Assembly (NCBI GenBank): GCA_003214175.1
Contig: QCLZ01000005.1
Span: 1-64,000 of the forward strand
DNA length: 64,000 bases
Source: Prochlorococcus sp. AG-418-I20
GTDB taxonomy: Bacteria; Cyanobacteriota; Cyanobacteriia; PCC-6307; Cyanobiaceae
Direction: 5' to 3'
This document shows, one piece after another, positions 9,159 through 18,888 of the stretch. Made by a program: the position numbers and the translations under genes. The notes beneath the pieces are model-generated. The model had not been told where the DNA came from. It saw nothing but the letters and a program-made list of their open reading frames with translations, and did no database searches. Position 1 is the first letter of the stretch, and each line of letters begins with the position of its first letter.

Positions 9159-10199
9159 ATGTATTTCAAAAGAAAAGAACTAGAGAAATTTAGAAGTTTT
9201 AAAGGACCACTTATAGATGTTAGAAGCCCGAGTGAATATTATAAAGGACACCTGCCTAATTCTATTAACATTCCACTATTTGATAATTATGAGAGATCTA
9301 TAATTGGCACGATTTATAAAAAAGAAGGAAGAAAAAAAGCAGTTATAGAGGGATTAATATTTTTTGAAAAAAAAATGGAATTACTTCTTGATAATTTATT
9401 CATGAGTATTGAGTCTTATAAAACTATTCCTAATAACAATAATGAATTTCATATCAGACTATATTGTTCTAGAGGAGGAATGCGTTCACAAAGCATTTCT
9501 TGGCTATTACAAAAATATAAATTAAATCCAATAACACTTAAGGGAGGATACAAAATATATAGAAGATGGGTATTAGATAGTTTCTCAAAAAAATTAAATA
9601 TAGTTGTTATTGGTGGAAAAACAGGCACAGGGAAGACCAGATTATTATCATTACTAGAGAAATATAAGTATCAAACAATTGATCTTGAAGGATTTGCTTG
9701 TCATAGAGGCAGTACATTTGGAGGTTTAGGAATGAAAGAACAACCTTCAAATGAGCAATTTGAAAATATAATTGCAGAAAAATTAAATTCTTTTAAATGT
9801 TTCAAGAATATTTTTGTAGAAGCTGAAAGTGCAAATATAGGTAAATGTAAAATTCCACATCAATTCTTCAATCAGATGAAACACTCTAGGAGAATTGAAA
9901 TTATAAGAAGCGAATCTAACAGGTTAGATGAATTGATAAATACTTATAGTATATTTAAAAAAGAAGAGCTTAAAGACTCTGTACAAAGGATTAAAAAAAG
10001 ATTAGGTCCTCAAAGAACAAAAATAGCCCTTGAATCAATTGATAATGAGAAATGGGATTTAGTATGTAAATCAGTTTTAGATTATTACGATAGGTGTTAT
10101 GAATATGAAAAAGTTGGCAAGGAAAATATAACTTTATTAGATTTAACCGATAAAAAATATGATGAAAGGATTCTAGAGTTACTAAATAATGTTTTATAA
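9159..10199 (+). CDS. mnmH: tRNA 2-selenouridine synthase
   Basis: At 346 residues it has an N-terminal rhodanese domain with LIDVRSPSEY and the catalytic-loop cysteine in YCSRGGMRS (C103), followed by a P-loop domain with GGKTGTGKT at 152-160. This fusion is specific to SelU/MnmH, which replaces sulfur by selenium in 2-thiouridine at the tRNA wobble base, through a geranylated intermediate. Activity would require selenophosphate synthase (selD), which is not in this window. psb28 follows after 60 bases. Confidence 0.9.
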   Translation: MYFKRKELEKFRSFKGPLIDVRSPSEYYKGHLPNSINIPLFDNYERSIIGTIYKKEGRKKAVIEGLIFFEKKMELLLDNLFMSIESYKTIPNNNNEFHIRLYCSRGGMRSQSISWLLQKYKLNPITLKGGYKIYRRWVLDSFSKKLNIVVIGGKTGTGKTRLLSLLEKYKYQTIDLEGFACHRGSTFGGLGMKEQPSNEQFENIIAEKLNSFKCFKNIFVEAESANIGKCKIPHQFFNQMKHSRRIEIIRSESNRLDELINTYSIFKKEELKDSVQRIKKRLGPQRTKIALESIDNEKWDLVCKSVLDYYDRCYEYEKVGKENITLLDLTDKKYDERILELLNNVL

Positions 10200-10259
10200 A
10201 ATAATTACAAACGAATGTGAAAAATATTTCCTAAAATAAGAAATTATTAAAGGAATATT

Positions 10260-10613
10260 ATGACAGCAAATAAAACTGCAAAAATACAATTTTATGAAGG
10301 GACTGATGAACCAGTAGTGCCCGAAATAAGACTGACTAGGAGTAAAGATGGTACCACTGGCCAAGCTTTATTTTCATTCGAAAAACCTCAGGCATTATCT
10401 TCAATTACAGACGGTGAAATCACAGGAATGCGTATGATTGATTCCGAAGGTGAAATACTTACTAGGGAAGTCAAAGTAAAGTTTGTTGATGGAGAACCCA
10501 TATTTTTAGAAGCAGTTTATATTTGGAAGAACACATCAGACTTTGATAGATTTATGAGATTTGCAAATAGTTATGCCAAATCAAATGGATTAGGATATTC
10601 TGAAAAGAAGTAG
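10260..10613 (+). CDS. psb28: Photosystem II assembly protein Psb28
   Basis: The 117-residue protein begins [13 protein letters not shown] and contains [15 protein letters not shown], both characteristic of Psb28 (formerly PsbW-like/Psb13). It is a soluble cytoplasmic-side factor that binds PSII assembly intermediates near CP47 and cytochrome b559 and is not part of the mature complex. An AGGA sequence lies a few bases before the ATG. The AI-2E-family gene follows closely on the same strand. Confidence 0.96.
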   Translation: MTANKTAKIQFYEGTDEPVVPEIRLTRSKDGTTGQALFSFEKPQALSSITDGEITGMRMIDSEGEILTREVKVKFVDGEPIFLEAVYIWKNTSDFDRFMRFANSYAKSNGLGYSEKK

Positions 10614-10626
10614 AATATTATGAAAA

Positions 10627-11670
10627 TTGAGTAGCTCATCATATTTCAAATTAGCAGTAATACTTATAACTTCTTTAATAATATGGATTTTAAGAGATTT
10701 CATACTGTTAATAATTTGCTCTTTGGTAATTTCAAATATTGTATGTAACTTATGCAATCAAATTCAAAAGTGGTTGAAAATCCCCAGATCTTTATCATTG
10801 TTTATTGTATTAACAGTTATCTCATTGATAGTTTTCACTATCTTCATTCTTGTCTTGCCACCGTTTGTTAAGGAATTCAACGAAATATTAGATGACATAC
10901 CAAATGGCTTATCTAGAATAAATCTTTTACTTAATACAAATTTGAACAAATTGAATAATTTATTTTATGGTGAAGAATCTGGAAATGTTATAGACATATT
11001 TAATCTCATAGATAATGTAGTTACAATTCCTGATACTGCAACTATTGCTAAAGCTATTCAAGAAAGTTTTAAAAACCTAATTAATTTTGCGGGTAATCTT
11101 GGTTCTGGTCTTTTAAAATTAATTTTTGTATTAGTAGTAAGTTTGATGATATCCATTGAACCAAAACAATATAAAGAAAATATTCTTCTATTAATTCCAA
11201 AAAATTATCGAAATAAATTTAGAAATATTCTAGACAAATGCAATATAGCATTAGCAAATTGGACTTTTTCTATGGTCATAAGCTCAATATCTGTAGGTCT
11301 ATTATCATTAATAGTTTTATCAATATTAGATGTAAAGTATGTAGTCTCTAATGCTCTAATCGCAATGGTTTTAAATATAATCCCGAATATAGGTCCAGTT
11401 ATTAGTGGTATATTTCCAATCTCAATCGCACTATTAGATAATTTTTGGAAACCGCTGGCAGTATTAGGAGCCTATATAATCATTCAAAATATTGAAAGCT
11501 ATATAATAATGCCATCAATAATGAAGAAAAAAACAAATTTACTTCCTGGTCTAACATTAATATCACAATTTGGCTTTACTTTCATTTTTGGTCCATTAGG
11601 TTTACTCTTATCTCTTCCTTTAGCAGTAGTAACTCAAGTTCTAATTAAAGAATCAATTAAAGATATTTAA
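10627..11670 (+). CDS. AI-2E family transporter (PerM/UPF0118)
   Basis: The 347-residue protein has about seven to eight membrane helices in the pattern of the PerM family: a helix pair at the N terminus, a soluble helical stretch (about 80-150), then a hydrophobic C-terminal half with NIIPNIGPVISGIFP and LPGLTLISQFGF. The family exports autoinducer-2 in some bacteria and acts as Na+/H+ antiporters in others, so the substrate is open. The start is a TTG; the ATG just upstream (10620) runs into a stop after four codons. Confidence 0.82.
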   Translation: MSSSSYFKLAVILITSLIIWILRDFILLIICSLVISNIVCNLCNQIQKWLKIPRSLSLFIVLTVISLIVFTIFILVLPPFVKEFNEILDDIPNGLSRINLLLNTNLNKLNNLFYGEESGNVIDIFNLIDNVVTIPDTATIAKAIQESFKNLINFAGNLGSGLLKLIFVLVVSLMISIEPKQYKENILLLIPKNYRNKFRNILDKCNIALANWTFSMVISSISVGLLSLIVLSILDVKYVVSNALIAMVLNIIPNIGPVISGIFPISIALLDNFWKPLAVLGAYIIIQNIESYIIMPSIMKKKTNLLPGLTLISQFGFTFIFGPLGLLLSLPLAVVTQVLIKESIKDI

Positions 11671-11674
11671 GATA

Positions 11675-11857
11675 TTATTTCTTTAAATTATTATATAAAT
11701 ATGGATAGGAAAGAAGGATAAAGAAAGCTAAGGGATGTTTTGAGATAGCAAAGTATAATGAAGTAAAGCTAAAATGATCAATTAATATTCGTAATTCAGT
11801 AGAAAGATCTATAAAAACTAAAGATATTAAAATTATCAAATAGAAAGTCAATTTCAT
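11675..11857 (-). CDS. Small membrane protein, 60 aa
   Basis: Two hydrophobic stretches (about residues 4-20 and 30-50) separated by a short polar loop (TELRILIDHF) and a basic C terminus. It lies 17 bases after the secF stop on the same strand and abuts the convergent AI-2E-family gene, so it is probably the last gene of the secD-secF unit. I cannot assign a function. Confidence 0.6.
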   Translation of the reverse strand: MKLTFYLIILISLVFIDLSTELRILIDHFSFTSLYFAISKHPLAFFILLSYPYLYNNLKK

Positions 11858-11874
11858 AATTTTAAAATATTATC

Positions 11875-12798
11875 TTAATCTTTAAGCAAAAAAGATGGAG
11901 CCAATAAAATACTTGAATAACTTCCAACTATAATTCCTAATGATAACGACAAAGAAAACCAGAATAGAGAAGAGGAACCATACAAGATTAGTGCTAATAG
12001 GGGTATTAGAGTTGTAATACTAGTAAAGGTTGTTCTCCTAAATGATTCATTAACTGATTTTTGAATAGTTTCGTTATAGTCTTCTTTCTGCGATTTTAAA
12101 TTTTCGCGTATTCTATCAAAAATAACAACAGTATCATTTACAGAGTAACCCGCAATAGTTAACAAGGACACTGCAAATAAAGTATTTACCTCAATAGATA
12201 AAATAATGCCTAGCCAAGAAAAAATACCGAAAACTATAAATAAATCATGGAAAAGAGCTAATAAAGCAAAAAAAGCGTATTTCTTGTCAAAACGAATATT
12301 AATATACAAAGATATTGCTAATAAGGAAACAAATAATGAGATTGAAGCATCCTTAAGTAGTTTGGGACCAAGTTTAGGACCAATTTCTCTAGAAACTAAA
12401 TTATCGTAATTTAAAGGACCAATAATCTCTTCGATATCATTAATTAATTTTTCTGATTCTTTAGGATTCAAAAAAGATTTTGTTCTTATTAATAAATCAT
12501 TTTTATTTAGAAATTTTAATTGAACATTATTTATAATATTTTGTTGTGATGAAGATTTTATTAATTCCTCTAAAATCTTATCCGGAGAAATATCAGTACA
12601 TTTGATATCGCAAATCCTTTCAATTCTTAATTCGTATCCACCATCAAAATCAATTCCTAGATTAATAGGTCTTTTATAGGAAGTATAAAAAGTTGAATAT
12701 ATTATTCCAATCAGACTTAATAAAATAAAAAAGGATGAAAAAACAAATGTCTTTTTTTTGTTTTTAACTAGATCATAATTAAATGATTTCATAAGCAT
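11875..12798 (-). CDS. secF: Protein translocase subunit SecF
   Basis: The 307-residue protein has one N-terminal helix, the periplasmic/lumenal segment beginning GIDFDGGYELRI, and five C-terminal helices with the conserved SVNDTVVIFDRIREN block. It pairs with SecD to use the proton gradient to pull preproteins through SecYEG; in cyanobacteria the complex serves plasma and thylakoid membranes. The third codon is also ATG (MKSFNYD), so the start may be 12792. It lies 16 bases after secD. Confidence 0.95.
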   Translation of the reverse strand: MLMKSFNYDLVKNKKKTFVFSSFFILLSLIGIIYSTFYTSYKRPINLGIDFDGGYELRIERICDIKCTDISPDKILEELIKSSSQQNIINNVQLKFLNKNDLLIRTKSFLNPKESEKLINDIEEIIGPLNYDNLVSREIGPKLGPKLLKDASISLFVSLLAISLYINIRFDKKYAFFALLALFHDLFIVFGIFSWLGIILSIEVNTLFAVSLLTIAGYSVNDTVVIFDRIRENLKSQKEDYNETIQKSVNESFRRTTFTSITTLIPLLALILYGSSSLFWFSLSLSLGIIVGSYSSILLAPSFLLKD

Positions 12799-12814
12799 AT
12801 TAGAAATAAAAAAC

Positions 12815-14281
12815 TTAGTTAGAAAAGTTTCTCCTTGGAAGGTAAAGATCTTTTTGCCTTAAGGATTGATAAGTTGTAAAAAATCTCAAAATAGTTTTAG
12901 AACAATTTAACGAAGTAAATAAACTTATTCCAACACCGAGGCCAAGAGTTACAGCAAATCCTTTAACAAAATTAGTACCTAATAAAAACAACACAAAACA
13001 ACTTAAAAAGGTTGTAATATGTCCATCAATAATAGATGAATTTGCTCTTTGGAAACCACTATCAATTGATCTTATTAATGTATTACCATTTCTTAATTCT
13101 TCTCTTATTCTCTCAAATATCAAAATATTTGCATCTACTGCCATACCAATACTCAATATTAAACCAGATATACCAGGTAAAGTTAAAGTGACAGGAATTA
13201 ATGAATAAAAAGCTAAGTTAAAGAATCCATATAGAATTAAAGAGACAACAGAGACTAAGCCTAATATTCGATAATTGAAAATCATAAAGATACCAACTAT
13301 TAGCAAACCACTTATTGCAGCATAAACACTTTTAATAATATTTTTTTGACCTAGCAGAGGGCTAATTTCATTTCTCTCAATTATTTTAATTGGCAAAGGC
13401 AACGAACCTCCTTTTAGTTGTACCTCTAAATCTCTAGCTTCCTGAGCATTAAAATTGCCACTTATTGTGGCCAACCCACCGGTTATTCCATTAGCAGAAA
13501 ATTGAATACCTACACTAGCCTCGCTTATTGATTCACCATCAAGAATTATGGATAAAGTTTGATTAGTACCGGCTATCGACTTTGTAATAAGAGCAAATTT
13601 TCTAGCTCCTTCATCGTTAAAAGTTAAGGTAACTTCCCAGTTATTATTTGTTTGTTCTTGACGTCGCCCAGCATCAATAAGGTCTTTACCCGTCAAATCT
13701 GTTTTCGTAAATAATTCACCAATTTGATTATTAATGTATTGTTTCGTTTCTATTAATTTTTTGTATAAATCTTCACTTTTAGGAGAAAAATTTAAATCAT
13801 TTTGAATATTCAAAAGAATATTATTTATATCCGTGTAATCGTTTTTTTCATCTCGGTTTTTAATAAATAGAAATTGATCAATAAGATTATTTATATCTGA
13901 TCTTTGAGATTGTAAATTATTTAAATCATCGGTTGTCCCAACCTTTTGTATCCTAAACTCTAATAAAGCAGTCTTTCCTAAGATACGCTCGGCCTCTTCA
14001 ATTTTATTCACTCCAGGCAATTCCAAGATTAATTTATCACGACCTAAGGTTTGCAAATTTGATTCTGATACGCCTAAATTATTAACCCTCTTATCAAGAA
14101 CAAATTGAACCGCTTCAAGTTCATCATTGGTAACATTACCGCCTTCTTTAACTAATTCAAGTGTTAGAGAAGAGCCTCCTTCAAAATCAAGACCAAACTT
14201 TAATGGATAATTAATTAATAAATAAATTGATAATGTGAGAAGGAATATTATAAAAAAAAGCCATCCTTGCCTTTTTTTCAT
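12815..14281 (-). CDS. secD: Protein translocase subunit SecD
   Basis: The 488-residue protein has a first helix, then FGLDFEGGSSLTLEL, an extended lumenal P1 domain (about 30-290), and five C-terminal helices with GMAVDANILIFERIREEL. It is shorter than E. coli SecD, as usual for cyanobacteria. It works with SecF in protein export. It lies four bases downstream of pdhB on the same strand, so it probably shares that transcript. Confidence 0.95.
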   Translation of the reverse strand: MKKRQGWLFFIIFLLTLSIYLLINYPLKFGLDFEGGSSLTLELVKEGGNVTNDELEAVQFVLDKRVNNLGVSESNLQTLGRDKLILELPGVNKIEEAERILGKTALLEFRIQKVGTTDDLNNLQSQRSDINNLIDQFLFIKNRDEKNDYTDINNILLNIQNDLNFSPKSEDLYKKLIETKQYINNQIGELFTKTDLTGKDLIDAGRRQEQTNNNWEVTLTFNDEGARKFALITKSIAGTNQTLSIILDGESISEASVGIQFSANGITGGLATISGNFNAQEARDLEVQLKGGSLPLPIKIIERNEISPLLGQKNIIKSVYAAISGLLIVGIFMIFNYRILGLVSVVSLILYGFFNLAFYSLIPVTLTLPGISGLILSIGMAVDANILIFERIREELRNGNTLIRSIDSGFQRANSSIIDGHITTFLSCFVLFLLGTNFVKGFAVTLGLGVGISLFTSLNCSKTILRFFTTYQSLRQKDLYLPRRNFSN

Positions 14282-14284
14282 TGA

Positions 14285-15268
14285 CTAAATACTCCCACTT
14301 ATTAAATTTTCTACTTTTTCTACTATTTGGTGTGGCTGGATTATTGTCAAATTCTCAAGATTTCCATTATACGGAGTTGGTATATCTTGACTGGATAACC
14401 TAATTGGTCTGGCATCTAGATCATCGAAGCACTCTTCTGTTATCAACGCAATTAATTCTGCACCAATACCTCCAGTTTTCATACATTCCTCAACAATAAT
14501 TACTTTATTTGTTTTTTTTATTGATTTCCCAATGGTATTCATATCAAATGGTTTTAAACTTATTAAATCAATCAATTCAACATCTATTCCTTTTTTATCT
14601 AATTCTTCAACAGCTTTAAGGCAGTGATGTCTCATTCTAGAATAAGTTAATAAAGTAATATCTTTACCCTCTTTTACAACGTCAGCCTGATCCAAAGAGC
14701 AGGTATAGTCTCCCTCTGGTAATTCTTCAGACAAGTTATATAAAAGAACATGTTCGAAAAATAAAACTGGATTTTCATCTCTAATTGCTGCCTTCATTAA
14801 ACCTTTAGCATTTGTAGGAGTACTACATGCCACAATTTTTATACCAGGAACAGCATGAAAATATGCTTCAAGTCTTTGACTGTGTTCAGCACCTAGTTGG
14901 CGTCCGACTCCTCCAGGACCGCGAACTACTGCTGGTATCTTATAGTTTCCGCCACTTGTATATCTAAGCATCCCCATGTTATTTGATATCTGATTAAAAG
15001 CTAAAAGCAAAAAACCCATATTCATTCCTTCTACTATTGGTCTTAAGCCAGTCATTGCTGCACCCACAGCCATACCCGTAAAACTATTCTCTGCAATTGG
15101 AGTATCTAAGACTCTTAACTCTCCATATTTTTCATATAAATCCTTAGTTACCTTATAAGATCCTCCATATTGACCAACATCTTCACCCATAACACAAACA
15201 TTTACATCATTTGCCATTTCTTCATCAATTGCCTCTTTCAAAGCATTAAATAATAATGTTCCAGCCAC
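14285..15268 (-). CDS. pdhB: Pyruvate dehydrogenase E1 component, beta subunit
   Basis: The 327-residue protein has the E1-beta blocks [39 protein letters not shown] and [11 protein letters not shown]. With PdhA it decarboxylates pyruvate by thiamine diphosphate to feed acetyl-CoA to fatty-acid synthesis. The start is a GTG (GTG GCT GGA). Cyanobacterial pdhA and pdhB are often unlinked, and pdhA is not in this window. secD follows after four bases. Confidence 0.95.
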   Translation of the reverse strand: MAGTLLFNALKEAIDEEMANDVNVCVMGEDVGQYGGSYKVTKDLYEKYGELRVLDTPIAENSFTGMAVGAAMTGLRPIVEGMNMGFLLLAFNQISNNMGMLRYTSGGNYKIPAVVRGPGGVGRQLGAEHSQRLEAYFHAVPGIKIVACSTPTNAKGLMKAAIRDENPVLFFEHVLLYNLSEELPEGDYTCSLDQADVVKEGKDITLLTYSRMRHHCLKAVEELDKKGIDVELIDLISLKPFDMNTIGKSIKKTNKVIIVEECMKTGGIGAELIALITEECFDDLDARPIRLSSQDIPTPYNGNLENLTIIQPHQIVEKVENLISGSI

Positions 15269-15321
15269 AATTAATTACCTAATTCATCACATATATAATC
15301 CTACCACTTTGATTAATTAAT

Positions 15322-15417
15322 TTATCCTCCTTCTGCAAAGGTTATAAGTAATAATATTGACAAAATCATTCCCGGTGAGAGCAAAAGAATTAATAGGCCC
15401 AGGTCATGTAAGGACAT
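15322..15417 (-). CDS. Possible 31-aa single-helix membrane peptide
   Basis: Hand translation from the ATG at 15417 gives MSLHDLGLLILLL, a helix through LSILLLITF, and the end AEGG before TAA. The size and single helix resemble small photosystem or cytochrome subunits, but it does not match PsbM, PsbT, PsbX, PetN, PsaI or PsaM as I remember them. It sits on the same strand between the DUF3082 gene and pdhB. No clear Shine-Dalgarno sequence precedes it, which is common in this kind of genome. Confidence 0.5.
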   Translation of the reverse strand: MSLHDLGLLILLLSPGMILSILLLITFAEGG

Positions 15418-15451
15418 TCAAAGAAAGTGTTTTCTTAATAATATTGGCAAT

Positions 15452-15754
15452 TCAATTTTTCTTCAGAAAAAAACTGCGAATAAATACAATAAAAAGTCCT
15501 ATCCCTATAAAAGCAAATGAGAAGGTTAGCAAAAAAGATAATCCAATTATTAAGGTATTAATACTAGAAGAAATATTTTGGACTATTTCAGAAGTATTAG
15601 ATGGTTTATGTACTGAAAAATAAATCGCAATTTTATTACTTAAAAAATAAAAAAATATAAATAATAAAAAACTTGTTAATGATCCTACAATAAAACTCAA
15701 TGGTCCTTTTTCGGGAGTGTTTTTTTCAATATTCTCATTACTATTATCAGCCAC
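15452..15754 (-). CDS. DUF3082-like small membrane protein
   Basis: The 100-residue protein has a polar N terminus (about 18 residues) and two membrane helices (about 22-43 and 65-93). The layout and GPLSFIVGSLTSF block suggest the cyanobacterial DUF3082 family. Function is unknown. The start is a GTG (GTG GCT GAT). It lies 23 bases downstream of ispE on the same strand. Confidence 0.72.
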   Translation of the reverse strand: MADNSNENIEKNTPEKGPLSFIVGSLTSFLLFIFFYFLSNKIAIYFSVHKPSNTSEIVQNISSSINTLIIGLSFLLTFSFAFIGIGLFIVFIRSFFLKKN

Positions 15755-15777
15755 AATAAAATTTTGTATAAAAAAAT

Positions 15778-16713
15778 TTAAATGAATGTTATTCCCTTTT
15801 CAAGGAAAGTGCAAACCCATGAATGATAACCTTTACTTCTAAACAATTTATAATTTGCTGTTAATTCTTTTTTAGCAGTCTCGATATCTTTAAATAGTGC
15901 AAAGCATGTAGGGCCTGATCCACTCATTGAAAATGTGAGACAATTTTCTAATTTAGAAAGTAAATATAATGCTTGCTTAACAGAATCATTTTCATTTTCA
16001 ACAACTAACTGTAAATCATTTTTAATAGATAAATGTTGATTATCAAAATTTAAGTTATTTATACCATTATCTTTTAAATTTTTTCTTATGTTCTCAATCA
16101 TTTCTCGATCAGTAAGATATTGATCACAAAATCTATTACTATATTTCTTATAAGTTTCAGCTGTAGATACTGATACATTTGGATTTTTTAAAAGAATTAC
16201 TCCATATTCAAAGTTTGACTCTAATTTCTCCAAAATTTCTCCTCTTCCAAAACATAATTGAATACCACCATTAATAAAAAAAGGAATATCAGATCCTAAA
16301 GTTGATGCTAATGAACATAATGTTTCTTGATCTAAGTTCAAATCCCATAACTTATTAAGACCAATTAATGTTGCTGCTGCATTACTTGATCCACCAGCTA
16401 ATCCTGCGCCAATTGGAATATTTTTTCTTAAAAATATATTCGCACCGTAATCTATATTTGATTTTTTTCTTAATAGATTTGCCGATTTAACAATTAAGTT
16501 ATCATCAGATAAGCTTAAATCATTACAATCAGACTCAAGTTTAATTAAACCTTCATTATTAATTTCAAATTCCAAATAATCAGAAAGATCGATATTTTGC
16601 ATAATCATGGCTAACTCATGAAATCCATCCTCCCTTTTTCCAATAACTTCAAGGTGCAAATTTATTTTGGCAGGAGATTTTATATTAATTTTCGTTTTAG
16701 CTAAATCTTGCAT
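15778..16713 (-). CDS. ispE: 4-diphosphocytidyl-2-C-methyl-D-erythritol kinase
   Basis: The 311-residue GHMP kinase has SPAKINLHLEV at the N terminus, the ATP-binding GAGLAGGSSNAAATL, and the C-terminal FSMSGSGPTCFAL. It phosphorylates CDP-methylerythritol in the MEP pathway, which supplies isoprenoids for carotenoids, phytol and quinones. It begins 12 bases after the rsmA stop, the same gene order seen in many bacteria. Confidence 0.96.
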   Translation of the reverse strand: MQDLAKTKINIKSPAKINLHLEVIGKREDGFHELAMIMQNIDLSDYLEFEINNEGLIKLESDCNDLSLSDDNLIVKSANLLRKKSNIDYGANIFLRKNIPIGAGLAGGSSNAAATLIGLNKLWDLNLDQETLCSLASTLGSDIPFFINGGIQLCFGRGEILEKLESNFEYGVILLKNPNVSVSTAETYKKYSNRFCDQYLTDREMIENIRKNLKDNGINNLNFDNQHLSIKNDLQLVVENENDSVKQALYLLSKLENCLTFSMSGSGPTCFALFKDIETAKKELTANYKLFRSKGYHSWVCTFLEKGITFI

Positions 16714-16725
16714 ATACCTAAATTT

Positions 16726-17550
16726 TTATTTTTTAATTTTAATACAATTTTCAGCAAGCTTAATCCATTGGTCAATTGAAATATCTTGTGGCCTTAAATT
16801 AAAACAAACTTTTGAAGATTCAGATAATTGATTTATCTCTTCATTTGAAAGTATTGAATTAAGAGTATTTCTAAGCATTTTTCTTCTTGAATTAAATGAA
16901 ATTCGAAGAAGTTTATCTATATATTTTTCTAGACTAATTTCTAATCTTAAATCATTTTTAATTGGTTCGAAAACTACTAAAGAAGAAAAAACTTTTGGAG
17001 GCGGACTAAATGATGAAGGCGGCACATCACATATTCTTTTTATTTTTGATAGAAGTTGCATTCTTATACTAAGCGCACCAGCATTGGGACTACCTTCTTT
17101 TGATAAAATCCTATCTACAACGTCTTTCTGCATTAAAAATATTATTTTTTCGTAATTATAGTTTCTTATAATGCCCAATCGACCTATGAAAATATCCAAT
17201 ATTGGGCCAGTTATATTGTAAGGAATATTTGCAATCACTTTTGTAATCTTCTTGTTAATCGAATCTAAATTTACAGAAAGAATATCTCCCTGCTGCAGTG
17301 AAAACTTATCATTATTATTGAATTTATCATTTAATAAATTTATTAAATCTTTATCTAATTCAATTGCATGTAATTTTTTAATTTCTGAATCTAACAACTT
17401 AGATGTTAAAGCTCCTTTACCAGGACCAATTTCTAAAATAAAGTCATTTTCATTAAGAACAGCGATTTCTTTAATTTTTTCTAATATTTTTTTATTTACC
17501 AACCAGTGCTGTCCAAATCTTTTTTTTTGATGATAGTTTTTAGAATTCAT
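16726..17550 (-). CDS. rsmA: 16S rRNA dimethyladenosine transferase
   Basis: The 274-residue protein has [10 protein letters not shown] at the N terminus, the SAM-binding [16 protein letters not shown], and the catalytic [11 protein letters not shown]. RsmA (KsgA) dimethylates two adjacent adenosines in the 3' hairpin of 16S rRNA late in 30S assembly. It is the first gene of the minus-strand run that continues through ispE, and it diverges from the gene at 17607. Confidence 0.96.
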   Translation of the reverse strand: MNSKNYHQKKRFGQHWLVNKKILEKIKEIAVLNENDFILEIGPGKGALTSKLLDSEIKKLHAIELDKDLINLLNDKFNNNDKFSLQQGDILSVNLDSINKKITKVIANIPYNITGPILDIFIGRLGIIRNYNYEKIIFLMQKDVVDRILSKEGSPNAGALSIRMQLLSKIKRICDVPPSSFSPPPKVFSSLVVFEPIKNDLRLEISLEKYIDKLLRISFNSRRKMLRNTLNSILSNEEINQLSESSKVCFNLRPQDISIDQWIKLAENCIKIKK

Positions 17551-17606
17551 CTAAAAGATAAATAATATGTTTAAATTAATTATGAATTTATTTAATACTT
17601 TATATC

Positions 17607-17939
17607 ATGAGCTTATCAAAAAAAAATTTAGATAAACTCAATAAATTTAAAAAAAAGAAAAATTTAAATAATGAAAGTAAAAATATAAATAATTACACAA
17701 ATATAACTAATAATGATAATTTAATCACCAATCCACTTAATTCAGAAGATCCCAATAAAATTTTTTATTCGTTAATTGATAATTCAGAATCTCTAGGCGA
17801 AACTTCTAAAGTTAATCATTCTTTAAGAAATAGTGAGCTTAATCAAATTAATATGAATTCTAAAAAAGATAATTTTTCCAAGAAATTAACAACCGAAGAG
17901 GAACTCTATGATGAATTTAATTATCTTCTTGATGAATAA
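17607..17939 (+). CDS. Low-complexity Asn/Lys/Ser-rich hypothetical protein, 110 aa
   Basis: Almost all of the sequence is polar and low-complexity: a Lys-rich N terminus (LSKKNLDKLNKFKKKK), an Asn-rich middle, and an acidic C terminus TTEEELYDEFNYLLDE. No domain, membrane segment or cysteine is seen. It is likely disordered except for the C-terminal helix. It precedes rlmH by 19 bases on the same strand. Function unknown. Confidence 0.6.
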   Translation: MSLSKKNLDKLNKFKKKKNLNNESKNINNYTNITNNDNLITNPLNSEDPNKIFYSLIDNSESLGETSKVNHSLRNSELNQINMNSKKDNFSKKLTTEEELYDEFNYLLDE

Positions 17940-17958
17940 TTAGTTTTAATATTTACTT

Positions 17959-18375
17959 ATGCTTCAGAGTAATAGATTAGCAATTTATGCTATCGGCAAA
18001 ATAAAGAAACTTTGGATTAGAGATGGAATTAATCAATACAGAAAAAGAATGCCTGAACTTATCATTAATGAGTTAAAGACTTTTAATTTAAATAATCTTA
18101 GATCCAATGACAATATTATTATCTGCCTTAGTGAAGAGGGGAAACAGTTTAATTCAGTTGAACTATGTTCCTTACTCTTGAATTTTAAAAATAAAAAAAT
18201 TAATTTCTTAATCGGTGATACTGATGGAGTTAGTTCAGATATAAAAGAAAAATCAGATCTTTTACTAAGCCTGTCTCCTTTAACTTTTCCTCATGAATTG
18301 GCTAGATTAATCCTAATCGAACAAATCTATAGAGCTATTTCTATATCTAACAACTCCCCTTACCATCGTTCTTAA
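17959..18375 (+). CDS. rlmH: 23S rRNA (pseudouridine1915-N3)-methyltransferase
   Basis: The 138-residue SPOUT protein has the RlmH pattern: [20 protein letters not shown] at the N terminus, [44 protein letters not shown] and the terminal NNSPYHRS. RlmH methylates the modified uridine in helix 69 of 23S rRNA. The SAM loop reads IGDTDG instead of the common IGGxxG, and the protein is somewhat shorter than the E. coli one, but the C-terminal knot is complete. Confidence 0.88.
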   Translation: MLQSNRLAIYAIGKIKKLWIRDGINQYRKRMPELIINELKTFNLNNLRSNDNIIICLSEEGKQFNSVELCSLLLNFKNKKINFLIGDTDGVSSDIKEKSDLLLSLSPLTFPHELARLILIEQIYRAISISNNSPYHRS

Positions 18376-18445
18376 AAGATTAGATTCAATCTAAAATTAA
18401 TCTATAAAAGTTTAATAACTAACTATTTTTTGTTTTTTGCTATAT

Positions 18446-18459
18446 AGTACATATATACT
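18446..18459 (+). promoter_or_regulatory. LexA-like operator before umuDC
   Basis: The 14 bases AGTACATATATACT match the cyanobacterial LexA consensus RGTAC-N3-DGTWCB at all but one position and form a near-palindrome. The site ends 12 bases before the umuD TTG start. A damage-inducible umuDC operon is expected from this. Binding is inferred. Confidence 0.7.
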
Positions 18460-18471
18460 ATTAATTTAGCC

Positions 18472-18888
18472 TTGGGTTCTTTTAATTCAACTACTAAATT
18501 TTTTAAAATCCCCTTATTAACTGATTCGGTATCAGCAGGGTTTCCTTCTCCTGCAGATGACTATACAGAAGAAAATATTGATTTAAACGAACATTTAATA
18601 TCTAATCCGTTTAGCACTTTTTTTCTTAGAGTTAAAGGTGACTCAATGATAAATGCAGGAATTAAAGATAAAGATTTAATAATAGTAGACAAGAGCCTAA
18701 CAGCCAGGCCAGGGAATATCATCATTGCAATGATAGACGGAGAATTTACAATAAAAAGATTATCTATAAAAAATAATGAATTATATTTAAAAGCAGAAAA
18801 TCATAATTATCCTGATTTTAGATTTAAAAACCATATTGATGTACAGATATGGGGAGTTGTTATTTATTCAATACATAGCTATTTATGA
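18472..18888 (+). CDS. umuD: UmuD-like autocleaving SOS protein (S24/LexA family)
   Basis: At 138 residues it has every UmuD landmark: cleavage site in SVSAGFPSP (A22-G23), catalytic serine in VKGDSM (S58) and catalytic lysine in FTIKRL (K95). E. coli UmuD has 24-25, 60 and 97, a constant offset of two. There is no DNA-binding domain, so it is not LexA. RecA-stimulated self-cleavage would yield UmuD' for error-prone polymerase V. The start is a TTG behind a LexA-like box, and the stop overlaps umuC by four bases. Confidence 0.93.
   Translation: MGSFNSTTKFFKIPLLTDSVSAGFPSPADDYTEENIDLNEHLISNPFSTFFLRVKGDSMINAGIKDKDLIIVDKSLTARPGNIIIAMIDGEFTIKRLSIKNNELYLKAENHNYPDFRFKNHIDVQIWGVVIYSIHSYL

Noticed and set aside
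15357-15623. Plus-strand open frame of 88 codons
   Set aside because: It overlaps the DUF3082-like gene and the 31-aa ORF on the other strand, starts within a poor context and has no domain. It is most simply an antisense frame.
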